Positions 33,377 through 42,371 of a DNA stretch of 64,000 nucleotides are shown here, piece by piece (positions within the stretch are counted from its first letter, which is position 1; each line of letters opens with the position of its first letter). Both the position numbers and the translations under genes were made by a program. The stretch comes from Agromyces ramosus (GTDB lineage Bacteria; Actinomycetota; Actinomycetes; Actinomycetales; Microbacteriaceae): positions 2,976,001-3,040,000 of the forward strand of contig NZ_JAUSYY010000001.1 of NCBI RefSeq assembly GCF_030817175.1. The letters run 5' to 3'. The notes beneath the pieces were generated by a model. The model ran no database searches and had not been told where the DNA came from. It saw only the letters and a program-made list of their open reading frames with translations.

Positions 33377-34672
33377 ATGCCCCGCGCGAACTCGAAGATG
33401 AGGCGCCTTCTGGCGATCGGTGCCGCCGGCGCCGTAGCAATCGGCCTGGCAGCGTGCAGCGGCGGTGGAGGTGCATCCGATGCCAGTACCGTGGTCTGGT
33501 CGACGTGGGGAACTCCCGAGGAGCTCACCCGCTTCGAGGAGTTCAACGCCGAGTTCATGGAGCGCCACCCCGACATCAAGGTCGAGCTGCAGCCGGTGGC
33601 CAGCTACTCCGACTACCACTCGAAGCTCCTCGCCCAGCTGACGAGCAACACCGCACCCGACGTGTTCTACATCGGCGACGACAAGATCGGGCAGTTCGTC
33701 GACGCGAAGGTGCTCAAGCCGTTGACCGAGCTCATGGAGTCCGACGCGAGCGAGACCAAGCCCGACGACTTCTTCCCGGGCCTCTTCGGCGCCGCCGAGC
33801 TCGACGGCGAGATCTACGCCGCCCCGAACGACTCGAACCCCGACGTGCTCTGGTACGACAAGCAGGCACTCGAGGCGGCCGGCGTCACCGAGGACCCCGC
33901 CACGCTCGCCGAGAACGGCGAGTGGACGACGGCGAAGTACCTCGAGATGAACGACAAGCTCGCCGCCGCGGGCCTCACCGGCTCGATGTTCTGGAATTAC
34001 TGGGCCACGCACTACAGCTGGATCTCGTCGCAGGGCGGGACTGCCTACGACGACTCGGGCTTCGTCGGCAACACCGACTCCACCACGGTCGAGGCCGTCG
34101 AAACGCTCGGAAGCTACTTCCAGGACGGCACGTTCGTCGTGGCCGACTCGATGCCCGAGGGTGCTGGAGCCGACAGCGTCTTCGTGACCCACAAGGCCGG
34201 GTTCTTCTCGCAGGGCCGGTACACGATCGGCACCGTCATGAGCGCGGGTGAGCAGGACAGCTACGACATCGTGCGCTGGCCGACTCCCGACGGGCAGGCC
34301 GCCCCCACCGGCGTCGCCACGTCGTACCTCGCGATCAACGGCAAGACGAAGGCGGAGGACGCCGCCTTCACATTCTGGACCGAGTTCCTCTCGGCGGAGG
34401 GGCAGGTCTTCCGCCTGCAGGGCGGCGGCAACGCCGTTCCGTCGATCAAGGGCGCCGACGAGGTCGTGCTCGAAGACGGTTACCCCGCGCACGCGCAGAC
34501 CTTCCTCGACATGCGTGACATCGGGTTCGAGGACTACGCCGCCGAGGCCGTCGTTCCCGGCCTCTCGACCGACGTCAGCGACCTGTTCCTGAAGCTCTAC
34601 GAGGGCAAGGCCGACGCGCAGGGCACGCTCGACGCGGTCGCCGACCTCGTCGCCGAGAAGTCGGGCGAGTGA
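33377..34672 (+). CDS. ABC sugar importer 1, extracellular binding lipoprotein
   Basis: 431 residues of the family 1 (MalE-type) solute-binding proteins. The lipobox is AIGLAAC, followed by SGGGG; the mature part starts VVWSTWGTPEELTRFEEF and has the family motifs APDVFYIGD and IYAAPNDSNPDVLWYD. It delivers an oligosaccharide or glycoside to the permeases encoded next; the ligand is unknown. ATG 33377 follows AGAGGTGGCGG. The stop overlaps the next start (GTGA). Controlled by the upstream GntR-type operator. Confidence 0.9.
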   Translation: MPRANSKMRRLLAIGAAGAVAIGLAACSGGGGASDASTVVWSTWGTPEELTRFEEFNAEFMERHPDIKVELQPVASYSDYHSKLLAQLTSNTAPDVFYIGDDKIGQFVDAKVLKPLTELMESDASETKPDDFFPGLFGAAELDGEIYAAPNDSNPDVLWYDKQALEAAGVTEDPATLAENGEWTTAKYLEMNDKLAAAGLTGSMFWNYWATHYSWISSQGGTAYDDSGFVGNTDSTTVEAVETLGSYFQDGTFVVADSMPEGAGADSVFVTHKAGFFSQGRYTIGTVMSAGEQDSYDIVRWPTPDGQAAPTGVATSYLAINGKTKAEDAAFTFWTEFLSAEGQVFRLQGGGNAVPSIKGADEVVLEDGYPAHAQTFLDMRDIGFEDYAAEAVVPGLSTDVSDLFLKLYEGKADAQGTLDAVADLVAEKSGE

Positions 34673-35658
34673 GCAGCACCATGACCGTCGCGACGGATGA
34701 CATCGTGGCCGCCTCGGCCCGGTCGTCTGCGCAACCCGCACCATCCGCGCGGGGCGGGCTCCGGAAGGAGTCCGCCTGGCGGCGGCGCGACCGCCGCTGG
34801 GGCTACGTCTTCATCGGCCCGCAGGTGCTGGGCATGGCCGTGTTCGTGCTGCTGCCCTTCACCGCGAGCCTCGTGCTCGCGTTCGCCTCGTGGGACGGCC
34901 TGACCGAGCTCACCTGGGTCGGCCTCGAGAACTTCACCGCCCAGCTGCAGGATGAGCTGCTGCTCCGCTCGATCGTGAACACGCTGCTCATCGCGCTGAT
35001 CACGGTGCCGATCGGGCTCGGGCTCGCGGTGGTCGTCGCCGTGGCGCTCGAGAAGCTGAAGACACGCACCCTCTACCTGATCCTGTTCTTCGCGCCGGTC
35101 GTGACGAGCACGGTCGCCGTCGCGATGATCTGGCAGCAGATGCTGCGCGCCGACGGGGTGCTGAGCGAGACCATCTCCAAGGTGTTCGGCATCGCGCCGC
35201 CCGACTGGCTCGGCGATCCCGCACTCGCACTGCTCTCGGTGTGCATCATCTCGATCTGGTCGTCGCTCGGCCTGAACGTGATCATCTTCCTGGCCGGCTT
35301 GCAGAACATCTCGCCGTCGGTCATCGAGGCGGCGCGCATCGACGGCGCCGGCGCCTGGCGGTTGTTCCGGAGCATCCGGATGCCCCTGCTCTCGCCGATC
35401 ATCTTCTTCTCGTCGATCGTGGCGTTCATCTCGTCGTTGCAGACCTTCGACACGGTGTTCGTGCTCACCGCCGACGCCGGGCCCGACAATGCGACGCGCA
35501 CGATCGTGTACCACATCTACGATCTCGGGTTCGGGCGATTCGAGTTCGGACCGTCGAGCGCGGCATCCGTGATCCTGCTGCTGCTCACGCTCGTGATCAC
35601 CGCCATCCAGTTCGGCGCACAGAAGAAGTTCGTGCACTACGAGGACGAGGCAGCATGA
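34669..35658 (+). CDS. ABC sugar importer 1, permease (MalF type)
   Basis: 329 residues with six predicted helices after a 40-residue hydrophilic N-terminus (YVFIGPQVLGMAVFVLLPFT is the first). The cytoplasmic EAA loop that contacts the ATPase is IEAARIDGAGAWRLFRSIRM. It is coupled to the binding-protein gene by GTGA and to the second permease by a 4-nt overlap. GTG 34669 is preferred to ATG 34681 because of the overlap pattern. Confidence 0.9.
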   Translation: MSSTMTVATDDIVAASARSSAQPAPSARGGLRKESAWRRRDRRWGYVFIGPQVLGMAVFVLLPFTASLVLAFASWDGLTELTWVGLENFTAQLQDELLLRSIVNTLLIALITVPIGLGLAVVVAVALEKLKTRTLYLILFFAPVVTSTVAVAMIWQQMLRADGVLSETISKVFGIAPPDWLGDPALALLSVCIISIWSSLGLNVIIFLAGLQNISPSVIEAARIDGAGAWRLFRSIRMPLLSPIIFFSSIVAFISSLQTFDTVFVLTADAGPDNATRTIVYHIYDLGFGRFEFGPSSAASVILLLLTLVITAIQFGAQKKFVHYEDEAA

Positions 35659-36560
35659 CCGCCGCAGACATCGAGACCGCCCTCGTCGGCCGGCCCGACC
35701 TCGAGCACCCGCCCAGAGGCGCCACGAGCGGCAGGCGTCGCGCCGGTGCGACGGCCCTGCACCTCGCGCTGGTCATCGCGGGCGTCGCGATGGTGTTCCC
35801 CTTCGCGTGGATGCTCATCACCTCGTTCAAGACGCTCCCGCAGCTGCTGCAGGATCCGCTGAGCTTCTGGCCGGCACCGTGGACCGTCGACAACTACGTC
35901 GAGGCGTGGAATGCGGTGCCGTTCGGCCAGGCCTACGTCAACAGCATCTACATCGCGGTACTCGCCGTGGTCGGCACCCTGCTCACGGCGTCGATGGCGG
36001 GGTACGCGTTCGCGCGCATCCGCTTTCGAGGCAGCCGCGTGATCTTCATCGTGTTCCTCGCGACGCAGATGATCCCGAAGCAGGTCACGCTGATCCCGTT
36101 CTACCTGCTGATGAGCCAGTTCGGATGGGTCGACTCCCACCTCTCGCTCATCGTGCCGGCGATGCTCGTGAACCCGTTCGCGGTGTTCCTCATGCGGCAG
36201 TTCGTGCTCTCGCTGCCGAAGGAGCTCGAGGAGGCGGCCCTCGTCGACGGCGCGGGTCGCTGGCGCACCTTCTGGAGCATCATCCTGCCGAACCTGAAGC
36301 CGGGCCTCGGCGCGCTCAGCATCATCGTCGCGCTCGATGTGTGGAACAGCTTCCTCTTCCCGCTCGTGCTGCTGAACTCGCCCGACCTGTTCACGGTGCC
36401 GCTGCTCCTCTCGAGCTTCCGCGGGCAGTTCGGCTCGATCAACTATGGGCTCGTGATGGCGGCGTCAGCACTGGCGACGATTCCGATGCTCATCGCGTTC
36501 GTGATCGGCCAGCGCCGCATTCTCAACAGCATGGCCGCGTCGGGGCTCGGCGGGCGATGA
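35655..36560 (+). CDS. ABC sugar importer 1, permease (MalG type)
   Basis: 301 residues, six helices, EAA loop LEEAALVDGAGRWRTFWSII, and the MalG-type C-terminus ending RRILNSMAASGLGGR. It forms the heteromeric channel with the preceding permease. No ATP-binding subunit is encoded in this window, so a shared MsiK/MsmX-like ATPase elsewhere is expected. ATG overlaps both neighbours, including the downstream hydrolase gene by 4 nt. Confidence 0.9.
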   Translation: MTAADIETALVGRPDLEHPPRGATSGRRRAGATALHLALVIAGVAMVFPFAWMLITSFKTLPQLLQDPLSFWPAPWTVDNYVEAWNAVPFGQAYVNSIYIAVLAVVGTLLTASMAGYAFARIRFRGSRVIFIVFLATQMIPKQVTLIPFYLLMSQFGWVDSHLSLIVPAMLVNPFAVFLMRQFVLSLPKELEEAALVDGAGRWRTFWSIILPNLKPGLGALSIIVALDVWNSFLFPLVLLNSPDLFTVPLLLSSFRGQFGSINYGLVMAASALATIPMLIAFVIGQRRILNSMAASGLGGR

Positions 36561-38257
36561 GGGCCACAGCGACGGATGCCCCGGCGCTCGCCGCGCTCGC
36601 GGGCGAGCACCTCGACCTCGTGCGCGCGCCGTTCACGCTGCCGCGCTCGCGGCTGCTCGTCTTCCGCGAGGGCGACGGGGTCCGTGTGCACACCTCGGAG
36701 TACGAGCGGTCGCTCGCCGAGTGCCGAGTGCTCGACTCGCTCGTCGTGCGCGATGCGCACGACGCGGTGCTGCCGATCACGCGGGTGCTGCCGCAGCGGG
36801 TGGAGTTCGGCGGCGGCTTCGCCACGCTGGTCTTCGCCGGGCCGGGCGCGCTGAGCGTCGGCATCGCGGCGGGCAAGGCGGTGGATCGGTTCACCGTCGA
36901 ATGGACGACACCGGGTGGCGCCACGACCCGCTGCACGCTGGATGCGGCCGGTCCGGCGGTGCGTCTCGACATCGCCGCCGACCGCAGCCTCAGCGCCGGG
37001 GCATCCGTCGCCCATCTCGCGAACGCCGCCGCGAGCGAGGCGATCTGGCTCGATTGGTTCTCGCGCTGCCCGCTCGTGCGCGACGACCTGCAGTCGATGA
37101 CCGCCCTCTGCTGGTGGGTGCTCGGCGCGAACATCGTCGAACTGCCTGCGCTCGGCAGCGCCCGTGCGGTCGTGCCGTCGAAGATCGGCTACGTCGGGCT
37201 CTGGCAGTGGGACGCGTACTTCATCGCCGTCGGACTGCGCCACGGCGACCCCGAGCTCGCGCGCGAGCAGCTCGAGCTCGCGTTCCGGTTCGCGAGTGAC
37301 GACGGGCAGCTGCCCGACGTCGTGCACGAGCACGGTGTGCTCGCGACGAGCGACGACCTGCCCCGCGCCGACCGCGATCGACTGCGACGCGCGGGTTCGA
37401 CGATCGCCGACCCGGCGGCCCCCGTGCCGCTCACCAAGCCGCCGCTCGCGGCTTGGGCGCTCGCCAAGGTGCTCGAGGTCGAGGAGGCGGATGCCTGGGC
37501 GCGCGCGCAGCTCGTGATCATCCGCCGCTCGCAGGACTGGTGGTTCGCCGGCTCGGATCTCGACGGCGACGGGATGCCGGAGTACGGGCATCCGTATTCG
37601 TCGGGGCTCGACGACAGCCCCATCTTCGACGGCCCACTGCCGACGACCTCGCCGGATCTCGCGGCCTACCTCGTACGGCAGGACCTCGAGCTCGCTCGAT
37701 TCGCCGAGCAATTCCGCGACGCGGATGCCGCGCCCCACGTCGCTCGTGCCGAACGCACGCTCGCGCTGCTGCTCGGCCTCTGGGATGACGAGCGCGGGCT
37801 CTTCCACGCCAAGGCCGCAGGGGAGCGCGTCGGCAGCGACACCGTCGTCGGGCTCATGCCGCTGCTCACAGGACGTCTGCCCGAGCCGATCGGCGAGCGG
37901 CTGCTCGCCGCGCTCGCCGACGAACGCCGCTTCGCGACGCCGTGGGCTGTGCCGACGGTCGCGGCATCCGACCCCGATTTCTCGCCCGAGCGGATGTGGC
38001 GTGGGCCGGTGTGGGTCAACACGAACGTGCTCGTCATCGAGGGGCTCCGTGCGTCGGGGCATCCCGATGCCGCTCGCGAACTCGCGGAGCGCACGGTCGC
38101 GCTCGTGATGCACGGCGGCGGGCCGCACGAGTACTTCAACTCGGTCACGGGGGAGAAAGCGCCGACGGCGACCACGGCGTTCGGGTGGTCGGCCGCCCTG
38201 TTCATCGACCTCGCGGTCGGCCTTTCCGGGCCGGCAACACTTCCGCAGGTCGAGTAG
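36557..38257 (+). CDS. GH63/MGH1-like glycoside hydrolase
   Basis: 566 residues. An N-terminal beta domain (1-180) precedes an (alpha/alpha)6 barrel with the mannosylglycerate-hydrolase/GH63 pattern: GYVGLWQWDAYFIAVGL, HPYSSGLDDSPIFDGP (probable acid residue Asp in the DDSP region) and RMWRGPVWVNTNVLVIEGL (substrate loop). It has no signal peptide, so it acts in the cytoplasm on an imported alpha-linked glycoside. The ATG overlaps the permease stop, so it belongs to importer 1. The exact glycoside is not predictable. Confidence 0.8.
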   Translation: MRATATDAPALAALAGEHLDLVRAPFTLPRSRLLVFREGDGVRVHTSEYERSLAECRVLDSLVVRDAHDAVLPITRVLPQRVEFGGGFATLVFAGPGALSVGIAAGKAVDRFTVEWTTPGGATTRCTLDAAGPAVRLDIAADRSLSAGASVAHLANAAASEAIWLDWFSRCPLVRDDLQSMTALCWWVLGANIVELPALGSARAVVPSKIGYVGLWQWDAYFIAVGLRHGDPELAREQLELAFRFASDDGQLPDVVHEHGVLATSDDLPRADRDRLRRAGSTIADPAAPVPLTKPPLAAWALAKVLEVEEADAWARAQLVIIRRSQDWWFAGSDLDGDGMPEYGHPYSSGLDDSPIFDGPLPTTSPDLAAYLVRQDLELARFAEQFRDADAAPHVARAERTLALLLGLWDDERGLFHAKAAGERVGSDTVVGLMPLLTGRLPEPIGERLLAALADERRFATPWAVPTVAASDPDFSPERMWRGPVWVNTNVLVIEGLRASGHPDAARELAERTVALVMHGGGPHEYFNSVTGEKAPTATTAFGWSAALFIDLAVGLSGPATLPQVE

Positions 38258-38342
38258 CGCGAAGCGGTTCGACACCCGCGGGCCTCGACACGGCGGACGC
38301 GCCCCACTCGGCCGGCGAGCAGGGGTGCTCGGAAGCATCCGC

Positions 38343-38357
38343 TGTATTCAATATTCA
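38343..38357 (+). promoter_or_regulatory. GntR-type operator TGTAT-N5-ATTCA before importer 2
   Basis: TGTATTCAATATTCA has the same spacing as the operators at 33298 and 42310, with one changed base in the right half-site. It lies 35 bp upstream of the binding-protein ATG in an otherwise AT-poor region. Confidence 0.5.
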
Positions 38358-38392
38358 GTCACGTCACCGTTGATCAAAGACAAGGAAGTCAC

Positions 38393-39706
38393 ATGAAACC
38401 ACGCACCCTGCTGCTCCCCGCTGCCACGCTGGCGGTCGCCGCGCTCTTGTCCGGCTGCGCCATGGGCGGCGGTCCGACGACGGCGCCGATCGTGCTCGAC
38501 CCCGACGCGAAGGTGTCGGGTGAGATCACCGTGTGGTCGTGGGATGTCGCGGCCACCGCCCTCGAGCGCCTCGCCGCGGACTTCGAGGCCGACCACCCCG
38601 ACACGACGGTGAAGGTCGTCGACGTCGGCTACGACAACGCCTACGACAAGCTCTCGGTCGGCCTGCAGGCCGGCAGCGGGCTGCCCGACGTCGTGACGAT
38701 CGAGACGGACCGGGCGCCCGGCTACATCAACGAGTTCCCGACGGGGCTCGTCGATCTCACACCCGTGCTCGGCGACGACGAGGCCGACTTCGACCCGTTC
38801 AAGTGGTCCGCGCAGTCCGACTCCGACGGCGCATTGAAGATCGCGCCGTGGGACTCCGGCACGGTCGGGCTCTTCTACCGCAGCGACTACTTCGCCGACG
38901 CGGGCATCGACCCCGCCTCCATCGAGACGTGGGACGAGCTCGTCGCCGCAGGCGAGACCATCAAGGCGGCGACGGGCCACACCCTGCTCTCGCTCGACGT
39001 GGCGACCGGTGCGGGCTTCCAGATGCTGCTCCAGCAGCAGGGGCAGGGCCTGTTCGACGACGACGGCGACATCACGATCACCTCGCCCGAGGCGGTCGAG
39101 GTGCTCACCCTGCTGCAGACCATGAACGAGAAAGGGCTGCTGAAGAACGTCAAGGGCTGGGACGGCCGCGTCACCTCGGCGAAGGACGGCGATTCGGCGG
39201 TCACACCCGAGGCGGTCTGGTGGATCGGCACGCTGCTCGGCGATGCACCCGAGCTCTCCGGCACGTACGGCGTCACCGAGCTGCCGGCGTTCGGGGAGGG
39301 CGGCGTACGCACCTCGAACAGCGGCGGCTCCGGCCTCGCCGTGCCGGCGCAGGCCGAGAACCCGCACCTCGCTGCGGCGTTCGTCGACTACGTGCTCGCC
39401 GACGCCGACCGCCAGGCGTCGATGATGGAGCAGGAGGGCCTCTTCCCGTCGTACCTGCCCGCGTTGCAGGGCGACTACTTCCGGGAGCCGCAGGAGTACT
39501 TCGGCGGGCAGCCGGTGTACGAGCTCTTCGCCGAGCAGACCGCGAACATCCCGCCGATCACGTTCACGACCGACAACGCCGAGGCGAGTGACATCGTCGC
39601 CAACGCGGTCGTCGCGGCCGTCCTGAACGGCGCCGACCCGGCGACCGCGCTGCAGGATGCCGCGGAGCAGATCGCGACCGCGACCGGGCGCGAGATCGCC
39701 GAATAG
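38393..39706 (+). CDS. ABC sugar importer 2, extracellular binding lipoprotein
   Basis: 437 residues. Signal peptide and lipobox: LAVAALLSGC (Cys near 22). The mature protein starts EITVWSWDVAATALERLAAD; GLPDVVTIETDRAPGYINEF and APWDSGTVGLFYRSDYFADAG are typical of family 1 binding proteins for oligosaccharides. AAGGAA lies 5 nt before the ATG. It shares only family-level similarity with importer 1, so the two systems probably carry different ligands. Confidence 0.9.
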   Translation: MKPRTLLLPAATLAVAALLSGCAMGGGPTTAPIVLDPDAKVSGEITVWSWDVAATALERLAADFEADHPDTTVKVVDVGYDNAYDKLSVGLQAGSGLPDVVTIETDRAPGYINEFPTGLVDLTPVLGDDEADFDPFKWSAQSDSDGALKIAPWDSGTVGLFYRSDYFADAGIDPASIETWDELVAAGETIKAATGHTLLSLDVATGAGFQMLLQQQGQGLFDDDGDITITSPEAVEVLTLLQTMNEKGLLKNVKGWDGRVTSAKDGDSAVTPEAVWWIGTLLGDAPELSGTYGVTELPAFGEGGVRTSNSGGSGLAVPAQAENPHLAAAFVDYVLADADRQASMMEQEGLFPSYLPALQGDYFREPQEYFGGQPVYELFAEQTANIPPITFTTDNAEASDIVANAVVAAVLNGADPATALQDAAEQIATATGREIAE

Positions 39707-39708
39707 CC

Positions 39709-40677
39709 GTGGCGATCACGACGCAGACCGACCGCGAGCGCGGCGAGCGCGATCAGCGCCGCCCGCACGGCCAAGGTCGTCAGGCGACGGATGTCGCGCC
39801 CCGCCGCGCCCGGACGATGGGGCGCAGGCTCCAGCGTCCGGGCGCGTGGTTCGCGCTGCCCGCCGCACTGATGCTCGCGATCTTCTTCACCTACCCGCTC
39901 ATCACGTCGCTCTGGCAGAGTTTCTTCGCGACCTCCGGCGGGGTCTCGACCTGGGTCGGCCTCGAGCAGTACGCACGGCTGCTCCGGGATCCGCTGGTCG
40001 GCAAGAGTCTCCTGAACGCGGGGATCATCCTCGTCGTCCAGGTGCCGCTCATGATCGCGCTCGCGGTGGGGCTCGCGTACCTGCTGAACCAGTCCTGGTT
40101 GCGGCTCCGGTCGGGCTTCCGGCTCCTGACGTTCCTTCCGGCGGTGACGACGCTCGTCGCGTATGCCGTCGTGTTCCGGGTGATGCTCGCGACCGACGGC
40201 GGCGCGGTCAACCAGCTGCTCGCCGTCTTCGGGGCCGGGCCGATCGACTGGCTGAACAACGAGTGGTGGGCGCGCATCGCGCTCATCGCGGCGATCACCT
40301 GGCGCTGGACCGGCTACAACATGGTCATCATCCTCGCCGGGCTGCAGTCGATCCCCGCCGAACTCTACGAGGCCGCGCGCATCGACGGTGCGGGCAGGTG
40401 GCAGATCTTCACGAGGATCGTCATCCCGCAGCTGCGTCCGGTGCTCATCTTCACGACCGTGACCTCGACGATCGGCGCACTGCAGCTCTTCGACGAGAAC
40501 TACATCCTCACCGAGGGAGGGCCGAACGACGCGACGCTCACCCCGGTGCTCTACCTGTACAAGGTCGGGTTCCGGCAGTTCGACTTCGGCTACGCCTCCG
40601 CGATCGCCTGGCTGCTCGTCGGGCTCACCGCGATCATCGCGATCGTCCAGTTCCGGCTCATGAGGGAGAAGCAATGA
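39709..40677 (+). CDS. ABC sugar importer 2, permease (MalF type)
   Basis: 322 residues from GTG 39709, 2 nt after the binding-protein stop. A 45-residue basic N-terminus precedes six helices (first: WFALPAALMLAIFFTYPLIT). The EAA loop is YEAARIDGAGRWQIFTRIVI. Overlaps the next permease by 4 nt. Confidence 0.9.
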   Translation: MAITTQTDRERGERDQRRPHGQGRQATDVAPRRARTMGRRLQRPGAWFALPAALMLAIFFTYPLITSLWQSFFATSGGVSTWVGLEQYARLLRDPLVGKSLLNAGIILVVQVPLMIALAVGLAYLLNQSWLRLRSGFRLLTFLPAVTTLVAYAVVFRVMLATDGGAVNQLLAVFGAGPIDWLNNEWWARIALIAAITWRWTGYNMVIILAGLQSIPAELYEAARIDGAGRWQIFTRIVIPQLRPVLIFTTVTSTIGALQLFDENYILTEGGPNDATLTPVLYLYKVGFRQFDFGYASAIAWLLVGLTAIIAIVQFRLMREKQ

Positions 40678-41543
40678 GCACCACGACCGCCCCGCCCCGG
40701 GCCGCCGCTCCTGCGGCGGCGATGCGCCGAGGCATCCTGCACGCCCCCGTCTACCTCCTGCTCGCGGCCGCGAGCGTGCTCGCCGTGCTGCCGTTCCTCT
40801 GGATGGTCATCGCCTCGACCCACGAGACCTCCGACCTGTTCGGCACACCGCTGCCGGTGCTGCCCGGCGGCGAGCTGTGGGAGAACCTCGCGCGCCTGCA
40901 GGAGTCGGTGAACTTCAGCCAGGTGATGCTGAACAGCCTCGGAATCGCCGTCATCTACACGGTGTTCTCGTCGATCGTCAGCATCATGTGCGGCTACGGG
41001 CTCGCGACGTACCGGTTCCGAGGCCGCGGCATCCTGCTCGGCGTCGTGCTCGTGACGATGATGATCCCGATGCAGGTGCTGCTGGTGCCGCTCTTCCAGA
41101 TGATGGCGAGCGCTGGATGGATCGACAGCTACCAGGCCGTCATCCTGCCGTTCCTGGCGAACGCGTTCGGCATCTTCCTCATGCGGCAGGGCTTCCTCGA
41201 CTTTCCGCCGACCCTCATCGAGGCGGCGCGCATCGACGGGGCGAACGAGTTCCGCATCTTCTACCGCATCGTGCTGCCGGTCGCGCGGCCGCAGATCGCG
41301 GCGCTCGTGATCTACACCTTCATCAGCCAGTGGAACGCGTTCATCTGGCCGCTGCTCATGCTCAACACCGAGGACAAGTACACGGTGCCGGTCGCGCTCA
41401 ACACGATGATCGGCATGTCGCGGGTCGACTACTCGGGCCTCATGCTGGGCTCGCTGCTCGCGACCCTGCCCCTGATGATCCTCTTCCTGGTCTTCCAGAA
41501 GCAGTTCGTGTCGGGCCTGCTCGGCGGCGCCGTCAAGGGTTGA
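40674..41543 (+). CDS. ABC sugar importer 2, permease (MalG type)
   Basis: 289 residues, six helices, EAA loop IEAARIDGANEFRIFYRIVL, ending QKQFVSGLLGGAVKG. ATG 40674 overlaps the upstream stop and has GGGAGAAG 3-9 nt before it. It is the last gene of the importer-2 operon, convergent with gntR, 32 nt away. Confidence 0.9.
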   Translation: MSTTTAPPRAAAPAAAMRRGILHAPVYLLLAAASVLAVLPFLWMVIASTHETSDLFGTPLPVLPGGELWENLARLQESVNFSQVMLNSLGIAVIYTVFSSIVSIMCGYGLATYRFRGRGILLGVVLVTMMIPMQVLLVPLFQMMASAGWIDSYQAVILPFLANAFGIFLMRQGFLDFPPTLIEAARIDGANEFRIFYRIVLPVARPQIAALVIYTFISQWNAFIWPLLMLNTEDKYTVPVALNTMIGMSRVDYSGLMLGSLLATLPLMILFLVFQKQFVSGLLGGAVKG

Positions 41544-41575
41544 GCGAGCGGATGCCGGAAGGGCTGCCTCGACCG

Positions 41576-42232
41576 TCAGGCGGTGAAGTAGGGGCTCGAC
41601 GCATTGTCGAGGATGCGGCGCATGCCGTTCATCCAGTTGGCCTTGAGCGCAACGACCGCTCCTGACACGTCGCCGTCGGCCAGGTGATGGGCGATCTCGG
41701 CATGCTCGGCGGCGACCCGCTCGACCATGACGTCGTTCGGCACGAGGAGCGACTCGTAGCGGTGGAAGGCGCCGCGCACGCTCGCGATGACGTCGAGCAG
41801 ACGCCGGTTGGGACACGCGGAGAGCATGATGCCGTGCCACTCGTCGTCTTTCGAGACCACGAGTGCGTGCTCGACCACCTCCTGGTCGAACTCCGCGGCG
41901 AGGCGGGAGAGTCGAGCACCGATCGCGCGCAACTCGTCGAGCGGGCTGAGCTCGAGTGCGAGGCTCTCGAGTGCCGCCATGACCGGGGCGAGGTCCTCGA
42001 ACTCTTGGGCGCTGAGCGAGACGAAGCGGAAGCCCTTGCCGTTCTCGCTCTCGATCTGCCCCTCGCTCTCGAGCGCGATGAGCGCCTCGCGGAGGGGTGT
42101 CCGGCTGACGCCGAGCTCGGTGGCGAGCTGCACTTCATTGATGCCCTCGCCGGGCTGCACCTCACCGGAACGCATGCGCGCGAGCAGTTCCTCACGCACC
42201 TGCGAGCGGAGGCTCTTGCGTTCGATCGCCAT
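41576..42232 (-). CDS. GntR-family transcriptional regulator, FadR/FCD subfamily
   Basis: 218 residues. The winged helix spans about 8-70 (SLRSQVREELLARMRSGEVQ, then VQLATELGVSRTPLREALIAL), and the FCD ligand domain about 85-215, with metal-ligand-type His residues (KDDEWHGIML, AEHAEIAHHL). Such regulators usually bind a small acid or sugar acid that relieves repression. It is divergent from the GH42 operon, with the palindrome TGTATACAGAATACA between them; matching sites precede both importers. The start is ATG 42232, with GAGGA upstream. Confidence 0.9.
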   Translation of the reverse strand: MAIERKSLRSQVREELLARMRSGEVQPGEGINEVQLATELGVSRTPLREALIALESEGQIESENGKGFRFVSLSAQEFEDLAPVMAALESLALELSPLDELRAIGARLSRLAAEFDQEVVEHALVVSKDDEWHGIMLSACPNRRLLDVIASVRGAFHRYESLLVPNDVMVERVAAEHAEIAHHLADGDVSGAVVALKANWMNGMRRILDNASSPYFTA

Positions 42233-42277
42233 CTGTCCTCGTCTTTCGGGGTGCGGCCGTCGCGGCAAGCCTAGGGC

Positions 42278-42324
42278 TTGACCGGGTGCGGCATCCGGCT
42301 TACGGTGGCTGTATACAGAATACA
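42278..42324 (+). promoter_or_regulatory. Promoter and GntR operator of the GH42-gcvP-like operon
   Basis: TTGACC (42278-42283), 17 bp, then TACGGT (42301-42306). The palindrome TGTATACAGAATACA (42310-42324, half-sites TGTAT and ATACA) covers the expected transcription start. GGAGAGGAGAC precedes ATG 42372. Confidence 0.65.
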
Positions 42325-42371
42325 ATGAGCAACACCCACCTGTAAACCTTTGACCTCGGAGAGGAGACGGC

